Below are positions 26,052 through 35,522 of a stretch of DNA of 64,000 nt, in pieces (position 1 is the stretch's first letter; every line of letters begins with the position of its first letter). The notes beneath the pieces are model-generated. The model saw only the letters and a program-made list of their open reading frames with translations, was not told where the DNA came from and did no database searches. The position numbers and the translations under genes are program-made. Source of the stretch: Bacteroidota bacterium. Lineage in GTDB: Bacteria; Bacteroidota; Bacteroidia; M30B66. Location: NCBI GenBank assembly GCA_947460255.1, contig CANHIS010000010.1:1-64000 (forward strand), read 5' to 3'.

Positions 26052-27734
26052 CTAAAATGAATAGCTCACGCCACCTAACAAATTGAAGCGCTGCGTTGGG
26101 TAATACAGATATCTTGAATATCTAACATTTAGGATGTTGTTCAATTGAAGAAACATTCCTAATCTTTTGTTATAACGATATTCGGCTCCCAAATTTACAT
26201 CGGCTAAACCCTTGATTCTTTCTGTATTTTCAACTTGCAAAAAAGTGCCATTATCAGCGAAAGTCCTTGCGAACTGACGGTTCAAACCAATCACCGTTGC
26301 AGTAAGCCAAATCTTGTCTTTCAAATTGTACTTTCCAGTGAAATTTAGTCTTAATGACGGAACATGCCACGCTTCTGTGAGAGCATCCATTCCATAACCT
26401 AGATAATCTAAACGAGCAATCAAACGCAGTTTTTCATGTTTCTGCCAAGTGAGTTCTCCATTCACTTCGAACAAGTTCGGATTGTCGTAAACAACAGTCA
26501 GCTTATTCCAATTCCCTTCACTGGTATCGTTTACAAAGAAATGCTGATTGGTTAGTTGAACATAACTTGCACGAACATTGAACGACAGTTTCGAGCTAAT
26601 AGCACCACGCAATCCGGCGTACCATCTAAATGGTTTCCATGCGTTTCGAAGTTCTACTGTATTGATTAAGAAAGGGTTTTCGGTTGTTAAAGCCCGATAG
26701 GAAGTTCTTTCGTAGCGCGTGTCTGTTCCAACGTTCAAAATGATGATGTTCTTGAACAAATGAAGATCAAAATCTAATTCTGGAACTACTTTAAAATCGC
26801 TAGTGTTTCCAAATGCACCAATTACCGCCAAACCAGCATTCAATCTCCAAAGATCCTTTTTGAATCTTATTCCTGGTCTTAGATTAACAATCGTATTGTT
26901 TTCTGAAACAAGCTCGTTTTCATTCTTGAAATAATCTACCGAACCCTTGACATACAAATCGTAGGTTTTGTAGTAAAATGAAACATCGCCAAATGCTTTA
27001 AAATTATTTTCCTCAACATTAAATCGGTCGCGGTAATTGTAATAACTCAAGCCTGTCTTGTACTTCGTAGCATGCGAATCTACAGGGTAATTGTCGCTCA
27101 ATCCTACTTGAATACCCACCAATTGATAGCGTTGCTTAATGCCATCTCGCTCAAGATTTACATCCGACGAGTCCCAAAATGGAGCGTATGGATTGGTATT
27201 AAAACCATAATAATGCATCACGTTTCGGTCATAATCCAAAGCGCCCGACAACGTAGATTTTTTGATAAACGATTTACCATTCAAGTTCAAGGTGTTTCGG
27301 CTAAAACCCGAATATCCAACATCTGCAATCTGACCTGACGACGACAAATGTCGGTAATGCACACCTGAAGAGTGTTTTTTAGATCTCGACGAATTGTAAA
27401 AAAGCTCCGCGTAAGGTGTCATATAGGTGCCAAAACCACCCTTTGCATAACCATTGTAAAGCTTCTTCAACTTTTCGCCTCGCATATTAGCGGCCTTGAT
27501 AGGATCAACTTCGTATACCGTATTGATTCTCCGACTGTTTAGTTCATACTCGATGTTCAACTTCTCCGTAACACTGTCTTCAATGGAAGGTTGTTCGGTG
27601 ATTTTCTGAACATCTGGAACTTTAGGTTTGTAAGAACCAATAATGTCCATAGAAGTGTTTCCTGGCTGTGCAAAACCAGTTTTCCCGAACAATAAAAGCA
27701 GGCTTATCGAAATAATAAACAATAACTTATTCAT
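26052..27734 (-). CDS. Outer-membrane beta-barrel protein of unknown function (TonB-receptor-like barrel)
   Basis: A 560-residue protein with a signal peptide (residues 1-23, ending GKTGFAQ) and then about 500 residues of alternating strands rich in Tyr, Asn and Arg, ending in a typical outer-membrane C-terminus (GGVSYSF). The barrel resembles TonB-dependent receptors but lacks a plug domain. The ATG at 27734 is preferred. It follows the Shine-Dalgarno AAGGAGG and overlaps the TPR gene stop by 8 bases, whereas an upstream in-frame ATG at 27797 would add a lysine-rich stretch. The pairing with a periplasmic TPR protein suggests a joint role at the outer membrane. Confidence 0.75.
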   Translation of the reverse strand: MNKLLFIISISLLLLFGKTGFAQPGNTSMDIIGSYKPKVPDVQKITEQPSIEDSVTEKLNIEYELNSRRINTVYEVDPIKAANMRGEKLKKLYNGYAKGGFGTYMTPYAELFYNSSRSKKHSSGVHYRHLSSSGQIADVGYSGFSRNTLNLNGKSFIKKSTLSGALDYDRNVMHYYGFNTNPYAPFWDSSDVNLERDGIKQRYQLVGIQVGLSDNYPVDSHATKYKTGLSYYNYRDRFNVEENNFKAFGDVSFYYKTYDLYVKGSVDYFKNENELVSENNTIVNLRPGIRFKKDLWRLNAGLAVIGAFGNTSDFKVVPELDFDLHLFKNIIILNVGTDTRYERTSYRALTTENPFLINTVELRNAWKPFRWYAGLRGAISSKLSFNVRASYVQLTNQHFFVNDTSEGNWNKLTVVYDNPNLFEVNGELTWQKHEKLRLIARLDYLGYGMDALTEAWHVPSLRLNFTGKYNLKDKIWLTATVIGLNRQFARTFADNGTFLQVENTERIKGLADVNLGAEYRYNKRLGMFLQLNNILNVRYSRYLYYPTQRFNLLGGVSYSF

Positions 27735-30700
27735 TTTTTCCTCCTTCCTTAATTTCTTCTTTTTGTTGATCAAACAGCTGATCGTCCTGTCCATCATTCA
27801 TGCGCAATTCATTGGGCTGATCAGGTGTATCCATGTTTTGCTTTTCTGCGCCTTCTTGGAGGTTGATCGATTCGAGGCGACGAATGGCGATGCTCTTTAG
27901 CTCTTCTCCTTCGTGATTATCAATAACACTTTGAAGTGTACGTTTTGCTTGGAAAATATTGCCAAGTTTCACATAGTTATCGGCCAGCAAAATGAATGAT
28001 TTCGCCAACCAATAATCATAGGATGGCATTTCGTCGACTAGCTCAAAAACTGCTTTCTCGCACTTTTTAAAATCTCCCCGGTTATGATGAATCTGCGCAA
28101 TGTAATACCTTGATTCAGCACCAATTTCTGAGTTAACTTTTCTCAACTTGCTGAATTCTTCCATCGCCTCAACATCATTCCCATTGTCGAATAGATAACG
28201 GCCAATGATCATGCGTGCTTCTTGACGGAGGTCGATATTCGCTTTATCAGCTTCTACAAGCTTTCTAGCGTACTGTTCGGCTGTAGTGAAATCTTTGATC
28301 TTATTAGACAAGCGCATTATGTTGCTTCTTGCTTGCAAGGTTTGATCGGCATTTTCGGCAGTTAACTCTAGCTGCTTGAAATATTTGATAGCTTCTTGAG
28401 GTTGATCTTTTTGGCGGTTGTAAATCCCCAATACCAAGTTGGCTTCTGCAGTATATTGACTTTTCGGGCGATCAAGAATGAGCTGATAAGAAGCAGCTGC
28501 TTCATCGATCCGCTTTAGTTTCATTTCGCAATCGGCCTTCATACCAAGCGCTTTGAGCGAGAAGATACCATTGGGAAAGTTTTTCAAATAGGTTTCAAAT
28601 TGAGGAATCGACTTTTCACAATTGCCTTCTTTTAGATAGATGTTTTCTGTTGATTCCCACGCAGTTGAATCGAATTCCGCTCCTTTTAGTTGTTCTAAAC
28701 CTTTTTCCTTGGCCATCTCTTGGAATCCAATCACGTCTCCACCATCGGTGTAAATACGCTTCAAACCAATTTGGGCATCTCTAAATTGTGGGGTTCCTGG
28801 ATGCTTTTCAACCACTTCCAAAAAAAGCGTTTTGGCTTCGTCATCGCGGTTTTGTGTGTATCGAATTCCAGCCATTTGAAGCTTAGCCATCGGCACGTAA
28901 GCAGATTCGGAGTGATTAAGCAAAATGCCATTGTAGGTAGCAAAGGCCTCTTCATAACGCCCTTGATTTTCATATGTTTTAGCCATTTCCCATTTAGCAT
29001 CATCCACATAAGCGGAACTAGGATAATCGGAAAGAATCAATTGATGCGTTTTTACCTGAGCATCCGACTTCCCCATCACGGCTTGAGCCATTCCTTTCTG
29101 AAAAAGTGCATAATCAGTTTCTACTTGTTTCAACGCGATGGCTTTTTCGTAGCTCTCGGCTGCACCAGAATAATCGCCTTTCAAAAAGAAGCAATCACCA
29201 CTGCGTACGAATGCATCTGCAGCTATTTTCACTTCCGGAGCAGCATAATTTGCAGTGTATTTTCTAAACCAAACCAATGCATTCGTGTAATCGCGTTGCT
29301 TGAAAAACGCATAGCCCAAATTGTAATTGGCACGGTTGAACTGCTTCATATTGAACGCATTCAATCCATAGATGAAATTTTGGTAGCCTTTTACAGATTC
29401 TGCATACAATCCAGAACGATATTGCGCTTCTGCTTTCCAGTAATTCGCAATCGCTGTTTGTTCCTTGTTCACAGGATATTGCAAAGACAAATCAAAGTGA
29501 CGAATTGCTTCAGCATTGTTCTTGTCGTTCAACAGCTCGATTGCACGGTAGAAGGCTACACGTTGATAGGCCTCTTTAAGTTTATTGTTTTTATTTTTGA
29601 TTCTATCGAGCGACATTAAGGCTATCCGATAGTTCTTGGTCGTCATATAAATATTCGCCAGAAATGCATTTGCCTCATCCATGCGCTTGCTTTCGGGGTA
29701 CACATTCATGTAATCCTGCAATGCACGAACAGCCTCATCATAAGGATCATAGCCTAGTTCATAGGCCAATTTTGCATAATCAAACAGCGCTTGCTCTTTA
29801 ATCAAAGTATCAAATGAAGCTTTTGCGGCCTCCGACCAAGCATTTCGTGCAAACTTTTTTTGTCCGAGTTGTAACTGACACCAACCAAGGTGGTACCAAG
29901 CACTTTGTCCGAGGGCATCTTCATTTCCAGTAGCTTTCTCAAATGCTGGAACGGCTGCAGAATGGTTACCGGTTTTGAAATACGCGAAGCCCAATTGATA
30001 TTCGTCTTCTCGAGTTCGATTTGAGCCTCCTAAATCTCTATACTTCTCTAGATAAGGAAGCGCTTCTTTGTATCGATTGGTATTGTAATAAGATTCGCCA
30101 ATTAAGCGAGCTATTTCGGGGCCTCGTTTACTTTGGGTTGTGTCTAAAATTGGCTGAGCGTAAGTGATTACTTGGTCATAACGTTTCTGCAAGTAATAAA
30201 TCTGAGAAATGTAGAAAGGGACAATTCTTCCAAAAGTTTCATCAGCCGAAAGCTTCGTAAAATGCTCAAGTGCCGATTCAAAATTCCCTTGGTTGTATTG
30301 AATGTGGCCATAGTAATAGATTGCCGTGGTGGCATAAGGTGAGTCTGTATCTTTTACCTCTGCTAATTCGGCAAGCGCCCGATCAAAATTGTCAAGCTTA
30401 AAGTATGTGTATCCCAGTTTAAAGTGAAACTCTTGCTCCTCTTCTTCAGTGAGTAAAGTTGGATCTACCTGTCGAAGCCACTCTTCGGCCTTCTTGTACT
30501 TTTTATCTCGAAAGAAAAACTTACCAAGCTGAAACCAAGCTTGTTTCACCAATGGACTTTCAGGATGTTGAGCAATAAATTGAGTTAATAGGAATTCTGC
30601 ATCAGGATTAAATAATTCAATGGCACAGAGTGCTCCATAATACTGAGCAATCTTTGCTGCTTCAGCATTTTTGAAGGGTTCCTGTTGGTACGCGAGATCG

Positions 30701-30849
30701 AAATTCTTCTGCGCTGCTCCAAATTTTTCTTTGTCGAAAAGTTCAAAACCCTCTCGGAGAGGAAGGTCAGAATCAGTCCAGATGTTCGACTGCTGGGCGT
30801 AGATGCCGGAAGACAACAGCCAGAGCAGCATTAATGCCGGTTTACGCAT
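27727..30849 (-). CDS. Large periplasmic TPR-repeat protein
   Basis: A 1040-residue protein with a signal peptide (residues 1-19, ending GIYAQ) and TPR or TPR-like repeats along nearly its whole length, for example ALAELAEVKD, FNRANYNLGYAFFKQ, AESYEKAIALK and EAIKYFKQLEL. TPR arrays form scaffolds for protein binding. Similar long TPR proteins in Bacteroidota often sit next to an outer-membrane barrel, as here. The C-terminal 30 residues are acidic and Gln-rich. The final codons contain the ribosome-binding site of the downstream barrel gene, so the two are translationally linked. Confidence 0.85.
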   Translation of the reverse strand: MRKPALMLLWLLSSGIYAQQSNIWTDSDLPLREGFELFDKEKFGAAQKNFDLAYQQEPFKNAEAAKIAQYYGALCAIELFNPDAEFLLTQFIAQHPESPLVKQAWFQLGKFFFRDKKYKKAEEWLRQVDPTLLTEEEEQEFHFKLGYTYFKLDNFDRALAELAEVKDTDSPYATTAIYYYGHIQYNQGNFESALEHFTKLSADETFGRIVPFYISQIYYLQKRYDQVITYAQPILDTTQSKRGPEIARLIGESYYNTNRYKEALPYLEKYRDLGGSNRTREDEYQLGFAYFKTGNHSAAVPAFEKATGNEDALGQSAWYHLGWCQLQLGQKKFARNAWSEAAKASFDTLIKEQALFDYAKLAYELGYDPYDEAVRALQDYMNVYPESKRMDEANAFLANIYMTTKNYRIALMSLDRIKNKNNKLKEAYQRVAFYRAIELLNDKNNAEAIRHFDLSLQYPVNKEQTAIANYWKAEAQYRSGLYAESVKGYQNFIYGLNAFNMKQFNRANYNLGYAFFKQRDYTNALVWFRKYTANYAAPEVKIAADAFVRSGDCFFLKGDYSGAAESYEKAIALKQVETDYALFQKGMAQAVMGKSDAQVKTHQLILSDYPSSAYVDDAKWEMAKTYENQGRYEEAFATYNGILLNHSESAYVPMAKLQMAGIRYTQNRDDEAKTLFLEVVEKHPGTPQFRDAQIGLKRIYTDGGDVIGFQEMAKEKGLEQLKGAEFDSTAWESTENIYLKEGNCEKSIPQFETYLKNFPNGIFSLKALGMKADCEMKLKRIDEAAASYQLILDRPKSQYTAEANLVLGIYNRQKDQPQEAIKYFKQLELTAENADQTLQARSNIMRLSNKIKDFTTAEQYARKLVEADKANIDLRQEARMIIGRYLFDNGNDVEAMEEFSKLRKVNSEIGAESRYYIAQIHHNRGDFKKCEKAVFELVDEMPSYDYWLAKSFILLADNYVKLGNIFQAKRTLQSVIDNHEGEELKSIAIRRLESINLQEGAEKQNMDTPDQPNELRMNDGQDDQLFDQQKEEIKEGGKNE

Positions 30850-30973
30850 GGATACACTTTTTCAGAGTGTAAAATTATGTCGATACGAGAGGGCAGATTT
30901 TATTGGTTGATGAACTTATGAACGCTGCCATGTTCATTGGAATTGTGCAAGCCGAATTATTGATGCAAAATAG

Positions 30974-31615
30974 TTACGCTTGGCGTCTTTTTTTGGCGCT
31001 GATGTAGGTTCGAACCACTGGAATTGCGGTAATAAGGATGAGGGCAAGTATGATCCATCCAAGATACTTTTCAGCATCAGGCCATACTTTTCCTAAATAA
31101 TAGCCGATAGTAACCAAAGAACCAACCCAAGCGGCAGCTCCAGCGACGTTTGCCATCATGAATGTTCCGAAAGGCATTTTAATTATTCCCGCCACAATGG
31201 GCGCAAAGGTTCTTACAACTGGGAGAAATCGCCCTATGATCAATGTGCGAATACCGTATTGGTTATAGAATTGCTCGGCGGTTTGAATGTGACTTTTCCG
31301 AAAAAAGAAGGTGTCTTTTCTGGTGTACAGCGATCTGCCAGCTTTGGCTCCAAAATAATAGCCGAAAATGTTCCCTAAGACAGCGGTTATAAAAACCGAA
31401 GAAATCACTACTACAAAAGGATGATCCAGAACTCCTGTAGCGCAAAGTAACCCTGCCGTAAACATTAGCGAGTCGCCAGGCAGAAAAAAACCAAAGAACA
31501 ATCCATTCTCAATAAAAACAACCGAAAGGAGTAAAATCAAACCTCCATACCGAATGATATTCTCCGGTTGAAAGAAAATAAAAAACTCCTTGATTGCTTC
31601 CCAAATCTCGTTCAA
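30974..31615 (-). CDS. DedA family membrane protein
   Basis: A 213-residue integral membrane protein with the DedA/SNARE-associated signature: FFLPGDSLMFTAGLL, FGYYFGAKAG, and the conserved arginines in GRFLPVVRTFAPIVAGI. DedA proteins are proton-dependent transporters, some of which flip polyprenyl phosphate or phosphatidylethanolamine; the substrate here is unknown. The metallophosphoesterase gene lies upstream on the same strand with a 78-base gap. Confidence 0.93.
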   Translation of the reverse strand: MNEIWEAIKEFFIFFQPENIIRYGGLILLLSVVFIENGLFFGFFLPGDSLMFTAGLLCATGVLDHPFVVVISSVFITAVLGNIFGYYFGAKAGRSLYTRKDTFFFRKSHIQTAEQFYNQYGIRTLIIGRFLPVVRTFAPIVAGIIKMPFGTFMMANVAGAAAWVGSLVTIGYYLGKVWPDAEKYLGWIILALILITAIPVVRTYISAKKRRQA

Positions 31616-31693
31616 AACGCTATAAAAATCAGGTGAACTATTAACACAAATTAAGCGCTTAATTCGGTCGTTTCCTCAAAAGTCATAAAATAA

Positions 31694-32797
31694 TCATTGG
31701 GTCGTTTCTGATGTTTGTGGAAGACGAAAAAGGGTGCACTGCCAATACTTGCCTCTTTCGCGAACACCATATGCTTCTAGTGTAACAACACCCGACAAGT
31801 GTAAGTTAACGCGAAAAAAACCATGCTGTTGATCGTCCATGAACTTTGCGGGGAACTTATAACGATCCAAAGGAGAAAGTTTAGCACCCGAACCACTTAC
31901 AATATGATGCACTTTTGAATCTTCAAAATACTGCATATTGTGCTCATGTCCAGACGCATAGATAGTATTTGGATATTTCGAAAGCACTTGATTTAGCGCC
32001 CGACTGAACTTCTTGTATCGAGGCTGGGCGATATCTTGACGAAGAGCCCGATTTAAACTCAACCATGAAAAAACATGAAAAGGTGTAAAATTGAGTAAAA
32101 ACCTGATTGGCTCTCGTTTATGGGAATGACTTCCGTTTGTGTAGATCGGGTGATGGCCTACCACCAGTGGAAGCTGATTATTTCTTTCTGCAGACAACAA
32201 CATGCTATCCAATTCATGCAGGAACTTTTCCTTTTCCTCACGGATTGAATTACCATTTCTGGTATCTACTTGGTGAAGAAGATCTGAATGAAGCCACCAC
32301 TGAGAATCAATCATAATCAACTTCACTGAGGAATTGATATCGAACGCATGTGGCCCAGGTTTTCCGGGAGAAGGAAAATACGTTGCACCAGCATTCTTAT
32401 TTATTGAATTCGACTTACTGAACTCATTCGTCAAAAAGGCCTGATGTTTAACAGCTTGAAGTCCTTTCGTTTTACCTGCGCGCCAATCGTGATTTCCTGG
32501 AATCAAAAACAAATCTCCTGTGTAAGTACTCATCAGCTCCAATTGAGAAAGAAGTACTCTTTGTTCAAAGTTCTCGTGTTTACTAGGAAGGTTCCCATCT
32601 GGGTAAACATTGTCGCCCAACAACACAATTGAACTATTTTGATTCCCAATGGCTTCAAAGGCCATCAAAAACATCGCTTCCGAAGGAATTGTATCCTTAC
32701 CGGTGTCGCCTATCAGAAATACAGAGTGAACTATTGGATCTGTTTGCGCCCTTATGATACATCCGAAAAACAAAAATACAATTGCTAGAATCCGCAT
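31694..32797 (-). CDS. Secreted calcineurin-like metallophosphoesterase
   Basis: A 367-residue protein with a signal peptide (residues 1-17, ending IIRAQ) and all the metal-binding motifs of the family in order: LIGDTGKD, LLGDNVYPDG, IPGNHDW, VVGHHPIYTNG and SGHEHNMQY. It should hydrolyse phosphoesters in the periplasm, resembling the acid-phosphatase branch. Its -7 promoter element is only a few bases from the ATG, so the transcript may be leaderless. The neighbouring EEP and PiT genes hint at phosphate acquisition. Confidence 0.88.
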   Translation of the reverse strand: MRILAIVFLFFGCIIRAQTDPIVHSVFLIGDTGKDTIPSEAMFLMAFEAIGNQNSSIVLLGDNVYPDGNLPSKHENFEQRVLLSQLELMSTYTGDLFLIPGNHDWRAGKTKGLQAVKHQAFLTNEFSKSNSINKNAGATYFPSPGKPGPHAFDINSSVKLIMIDSQWWLHSDLLHQVDTRNGNSIREEKEKFLHELDSMLLSAERNNQLPLVVGHHPIYTNGSHSHKREPIRFLLNFTPFHVFSWLSLNRALRQDIAQPRYKKFSRALNQVLSKYPNTIYASGHEHNMQYFEDSKVHHIVSGSGAKLSPLDRYKFPAKFMDDQQHGFFRVNLHLSGVVTLEAYGVRERGKYWQCTLFRLPQTSETTQ

Positions 32798-32801
32798 TTG
32801 T

Positions 32802-32809
32802 CAAAGGTA
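32802..32809 (-). promoter_or_regulatory. -7 promoter element for the metallophosphoesterase
   Basis: TACCTTTG on the minus strand fits TAnnTTTG. It ends 4 bases before the ATG (32795-32797), so transcription would start at or within the start codon. Confidence 0.45.
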
Positions 32810-32883
32810 ATGAAGGCGACAATGCCGTTTAAGGAAGCAAGAAAATATCTTTTACATCTACATTCAAGTGTGGCTCAAAAGGT

Positions 32884-32891
32884 TAATTTTG
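32884..32891 (+). promoter_or_regulatory. -7 promoter element for the EEP-family gene
   Basis: TAATTTTG fits TAnnTTTG and ends 10 bases before the ATG at 32902, leaving a leader of only about 3-6 bases. Confidence 0.45.
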
Positions 32892-32901
32892 CGAGCCTCA
32901 A

Positions 32902-34056
32902 ATGAAAGTCAGCGGAAGAATACTATTCGGTAGGATCATGTTCGGTTTGAACTTGATTGCCATGCTAGGCTTGATTCTTTCCTATTTAGCATTGTTTATC
33001 TCTCCAGAGCATTTCTGGATGTTAGCTTTCATGGGATTGGCTTATCCTGTTCTGCTAATCATAAACTTGTTCTTCTTTTTTTATTGGTTGGTGATTCAGT
33101 GGAAGCGAGCATTATTTTCAGGAGTTCTTTTGCTTATCGGCGTTTATAAAATTAGCGACCTATATCATTTCGGAAAACCCACCGACCGCGACACCATCCT
33201 ATCTTACCGAGCTGCTGATTCTTCATTGCATCTTATGTCTTATAACGTGCGGCTGTTTGATTTATACAATTGGACAGACAACAAACTCACACGCAATAAA
33301 ATCATGGATGTTATCCGGAAAGAGCAAGCCGATATCCTTTGTTTTCAGGAGTTTTTCTATGACGACACAAAGGAATTTAACACCTTGGATACTTTGTTGG
33401 AGATTCAACCTGCGCGATATAAGCATGTTGCACACACAGCCACTGTTAAAAAAGTAAATCATTGGGGAATTGCCACATTGAGTCGGTTTCCGATCATCAA
33501 AAAAGGCACGATTCCATTCAAAGACAGTACCGACAACATCTCAATATTCAGCGACATTAAAGCTTATGGCGATACCTTCAGAATATACAATCTGCATCTC
33601 GAATCAGTGAGATTTAGAAAAGGTGATTATGAAGCGTTAAAAACAATCACCGGAAACGAAGACAAAACTGATCTCGAGGGACCACAAAGAATTATAGAAA
33701 GAATGCGGCGGGCATATATTAGAAGAGCTCGCCAAACGGATGTAATTTCGGAGCATATAGCTCAGTCTCCGCACCCAGTTGTAGTTTGTGGCGATTTTAA
33801 CGATACACCCAATTCCTACACCTATCACCAAATTTCTCAAGGCCTAAAAGATGCATTTCGCGAGGCTGGATCAGGAATCGGAACCACTTACGTTGGGATG
33901 ATACCCTTTTTAAGAATCGATTACATCCTTTATTCCCAAGACAAGTTTGAACCCTTGTATTTTAAAGTGATTCGAAAGAAATTAAGCGATCACTACCCAG
34001 TGGTGAGTACTTTGAAGATCAAGAAATCGAAAGAAAAACGAATCAAGGAGGATTAA
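32902..34056 (+). CDS. Membrane-anchored endonuclease/exonuclease/phosphatase (EEP) family protein
   Basis: A 384-residue protein with two or three N-terminal membrane helices (about residues 10-95) and then an EEP fold. The catalytic landmarks are present: SYNVRLFDLYNW (Asn), the metal Glu in LCFQEFFYD, CGDFNDTPNSYTYH and the final LSDHYPVVSTLKI. EEP enzymes cut phosphodiesters in nucleic acids, inositol phosphates or sphingomyelin; the substrate is unknown. The stop overlaps the convergent PiT gene by 4 bases. Confidence 0.88.
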   Translation: MKVSGRILFGRIMFGLNLIAMLGLILSYLALFISPEHFWMLAFMGLAYPVLLIINLFFFFYWLVIQWKRALFSGVLLLIGVYKISDLYHFGKPTDRDTILSYRAADSSLHLMSYNVRLFDLYNWTDNKLTRNKIMDVIRKEQADILCFQEFFYDDTKEFNTLDTLLEIQPARYKHVAHTATVKKVNHWGIATLSRFPIIKKGTIPFKDSTDNISIFSDIKAYGDTFRIYNLHLESVRFRKGDYEALKTITGNEDKTDLEGPQRIIERMRRAYIRRARQTDVISEHIAQSPHPVVVCGDFNDTPNSYTYHQISQGLKDAFREAGSGIGTTYVGMIPFLRIDYILYSQDKFEPLYFKVIRKKLSDHYPVVSTLKIKKSKEKRIKED

Positions 34057-35459
34057 GCGAACTGGAGAAACAAATAATACAAACCTCCTGCAAGCGTAAT
34101 TGACACTGGCAAAGTCAGCAACCAAGCGATCGCAATGCTTCTGATTGTGGCGCCTTGAAGATTCTTGGTTCCATTCGTAGCCACCATACTTCCTGCAACA
34201 CCCGACGACAAAACTTGAGTCGTACTCACTGGCAATCCAGTGAAAGTTGCCAAACCTATCGTGCTTGCAGCAACCAATTCAGCACTTGCGCCTTGAGCAT
34301 AAGTGAGATGTTGTTTTCCGATTTTCTCTCCAATTGTAACAACAATACGCTTCCAGCCAACCATTGTGCCTATACCTAGCGAAAGTGCCACCATGAGAAT
34401 TACCCAAGTTGGCGCATAGCTGGTGTATGGCTTGATGTCGTTCAAAGAAGTTTCGATCGTTTTCACGGTAGATTTATCAACCTGCTTAAAAGCGCCCTCT
34501 TTTTTTAGTTTATCGAAATTAGAAACAATAAAAAGGATGTCTTTTCTGAGACCTAATCTGTCTTTTTGTGGCACTTCGGCCAATGCTTTATTTTTATCAA
34601 GTGTTTGAAGAATGTCGAAAAACTCGGCACGCATTCTTTCGGATGTCACTTTAAACAACGGGTCTTTCAATTGAGGTTCGAGCGCTTCCATCGCAGTTAG
34701 TGCGTTTCGAGCGGGCTGTTCCATTTGGAAAGGATCTTTTTCCATGTTAAGTGCGAAGTGCATTGGGGCAATGCTGATAAGAATCAACATAATCAATCCA
34801 ACACCTTTCTGCCCATCGTTAGAACCATGCGCAAATGAAACACCAGTGCATGTAAAAATCAAAAGGCCTCTAATCCAAAAAGGAGGAGGTTGGTTGTTTT
34901 TCGGTGATATAAAAACTCTTTGGTCTTTGATGAAATACCGCATCAAGGCGAGTACCCCCATCGTAAAACCAAATCCCATCAGGGGCGAAACCAATAACGA
35001 CAAACCTGTTTCTTTTGCTTTTCCCCAATTAACACCAGATAGAGACATATCGCCACCAACAAGCGAAAAAACGATTCCAACACCTAGAATACTTCCAATG
35101 AGTGTATGCGAAGAACTGCAAGGTATTCCAAGCCACCAGGTGGCCAAATTCCAAACGATAGCAGATAACAACAGTGCCAAAACCATGGCAACATTCTGCG
35201 CAATAGATTGATCTACAAGCGATTCAGGGGGCAGTAGTTTCAATATTCCAGCAGCAACAGATATCCCACCAAGAAAAACACCAAGGAAATTAAAAACGCC
35301 CGACCACACAACTGCCGGAACAGGTTTCATGGAATTGGTATAGATAACAGTCGCCACAGCGTTGGCTGTGTCATGAAATCCATTAATAAATTCGAAGATG
35401 CATGCACATAAAATGCAGAGAATCAGGAGGGCTGTAAGCGAGGGATCTAATCCGAACAT
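34053..35459 (-). CDS. pit: Inorganic phosphate transporter, PiT family
   Basis: A 468-residue integral membrane protein. It carries the two inverted PHO-4 repeats: FINGFHDTANAVATVIYTN near residues 25-43, and GLPVSTTQVLSSGVAGSMVA near the C-terminus. GSNDGQKGVGLIM is in the middle. PiT proteins import phosphate with protons or sodium. A soluble insert of about 120 residues (about 230-350) separates the two halves. A -7 element is upstream at 35515-35522. Confidence 0.95.
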   Translation of the reverse strand: MFGLDPSLTALLILCILCACIFEFINGFHDTANAVATVIYTNSMKPVPAVVWSGVFNFLGVFLGGISVAAGILKLLPPESLVDQSIAQNVAMVLALLLSAIVWNLATWWLGIPCSSSHTLIGSILGVGIVFSLVGGDMSLSGVNWGKAKETGLSLLVSPLMGFGFTMGVLALMRYFIKDQRVFISPKNNQPPPFWIRGLLIFTCTGVSFAHGSNDGQKGVGLIMLILISIAPMHFALNMEKDPFQMEQPARNALTAMEALEPQLKDPLFKVTSERMRAEFFDILQTLDKNKALAEVPQKDRLGLRKDILFIVSNFDKLKKEGAFKQVDKSTVKTIETSLNDIKPYTSYAPTWVILMVALSLGIGTMVGWKRIVVTIGEKIGKQHLTYAQGASAELVAASTIGLATFTGLPVSTTQVLSSGVAGSMVATNGTKNLQGATIRSIAIAWLLTLPVSITLAGGLYYLFLQFA

Positions 35460-35514
35460 GAGGCTAATCTACAAGTAAATAAAGAAGGTACGTAGTCTTA
35501 ACAAAGACTTAATG

Positions 35515-35522
35515 CAAATTTA
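35515..35522 (-). promoter_or_regulatory. -7 promoter element for the PiT transporter
   Basis: TAAATTTG on the minus strand fits TAnnTTTG. It overlaps the stop codon of the recombinase gene and gives a leader of about 50 bases. Confidence 0.45.

Noticed and set aside
28720-29619. Plus-strand reading frame of 299 codons
   Set aside because: It lies fully antisense to the large TPR gene, has no recognisable family motif, and is low in complexity typical of a shadow frame.
34744-35211. Plus-strand reading frame of 155 codons
   Set aside because: It is antisense to the PiT transporter, whose motifs are clear; nothing supports it as a gene.
35494-35509. Hairpin AGTCTT/AAGACT as a terminator after the recombinase
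   Set aside because: The stem is short and no T-run follows on the minus strand.
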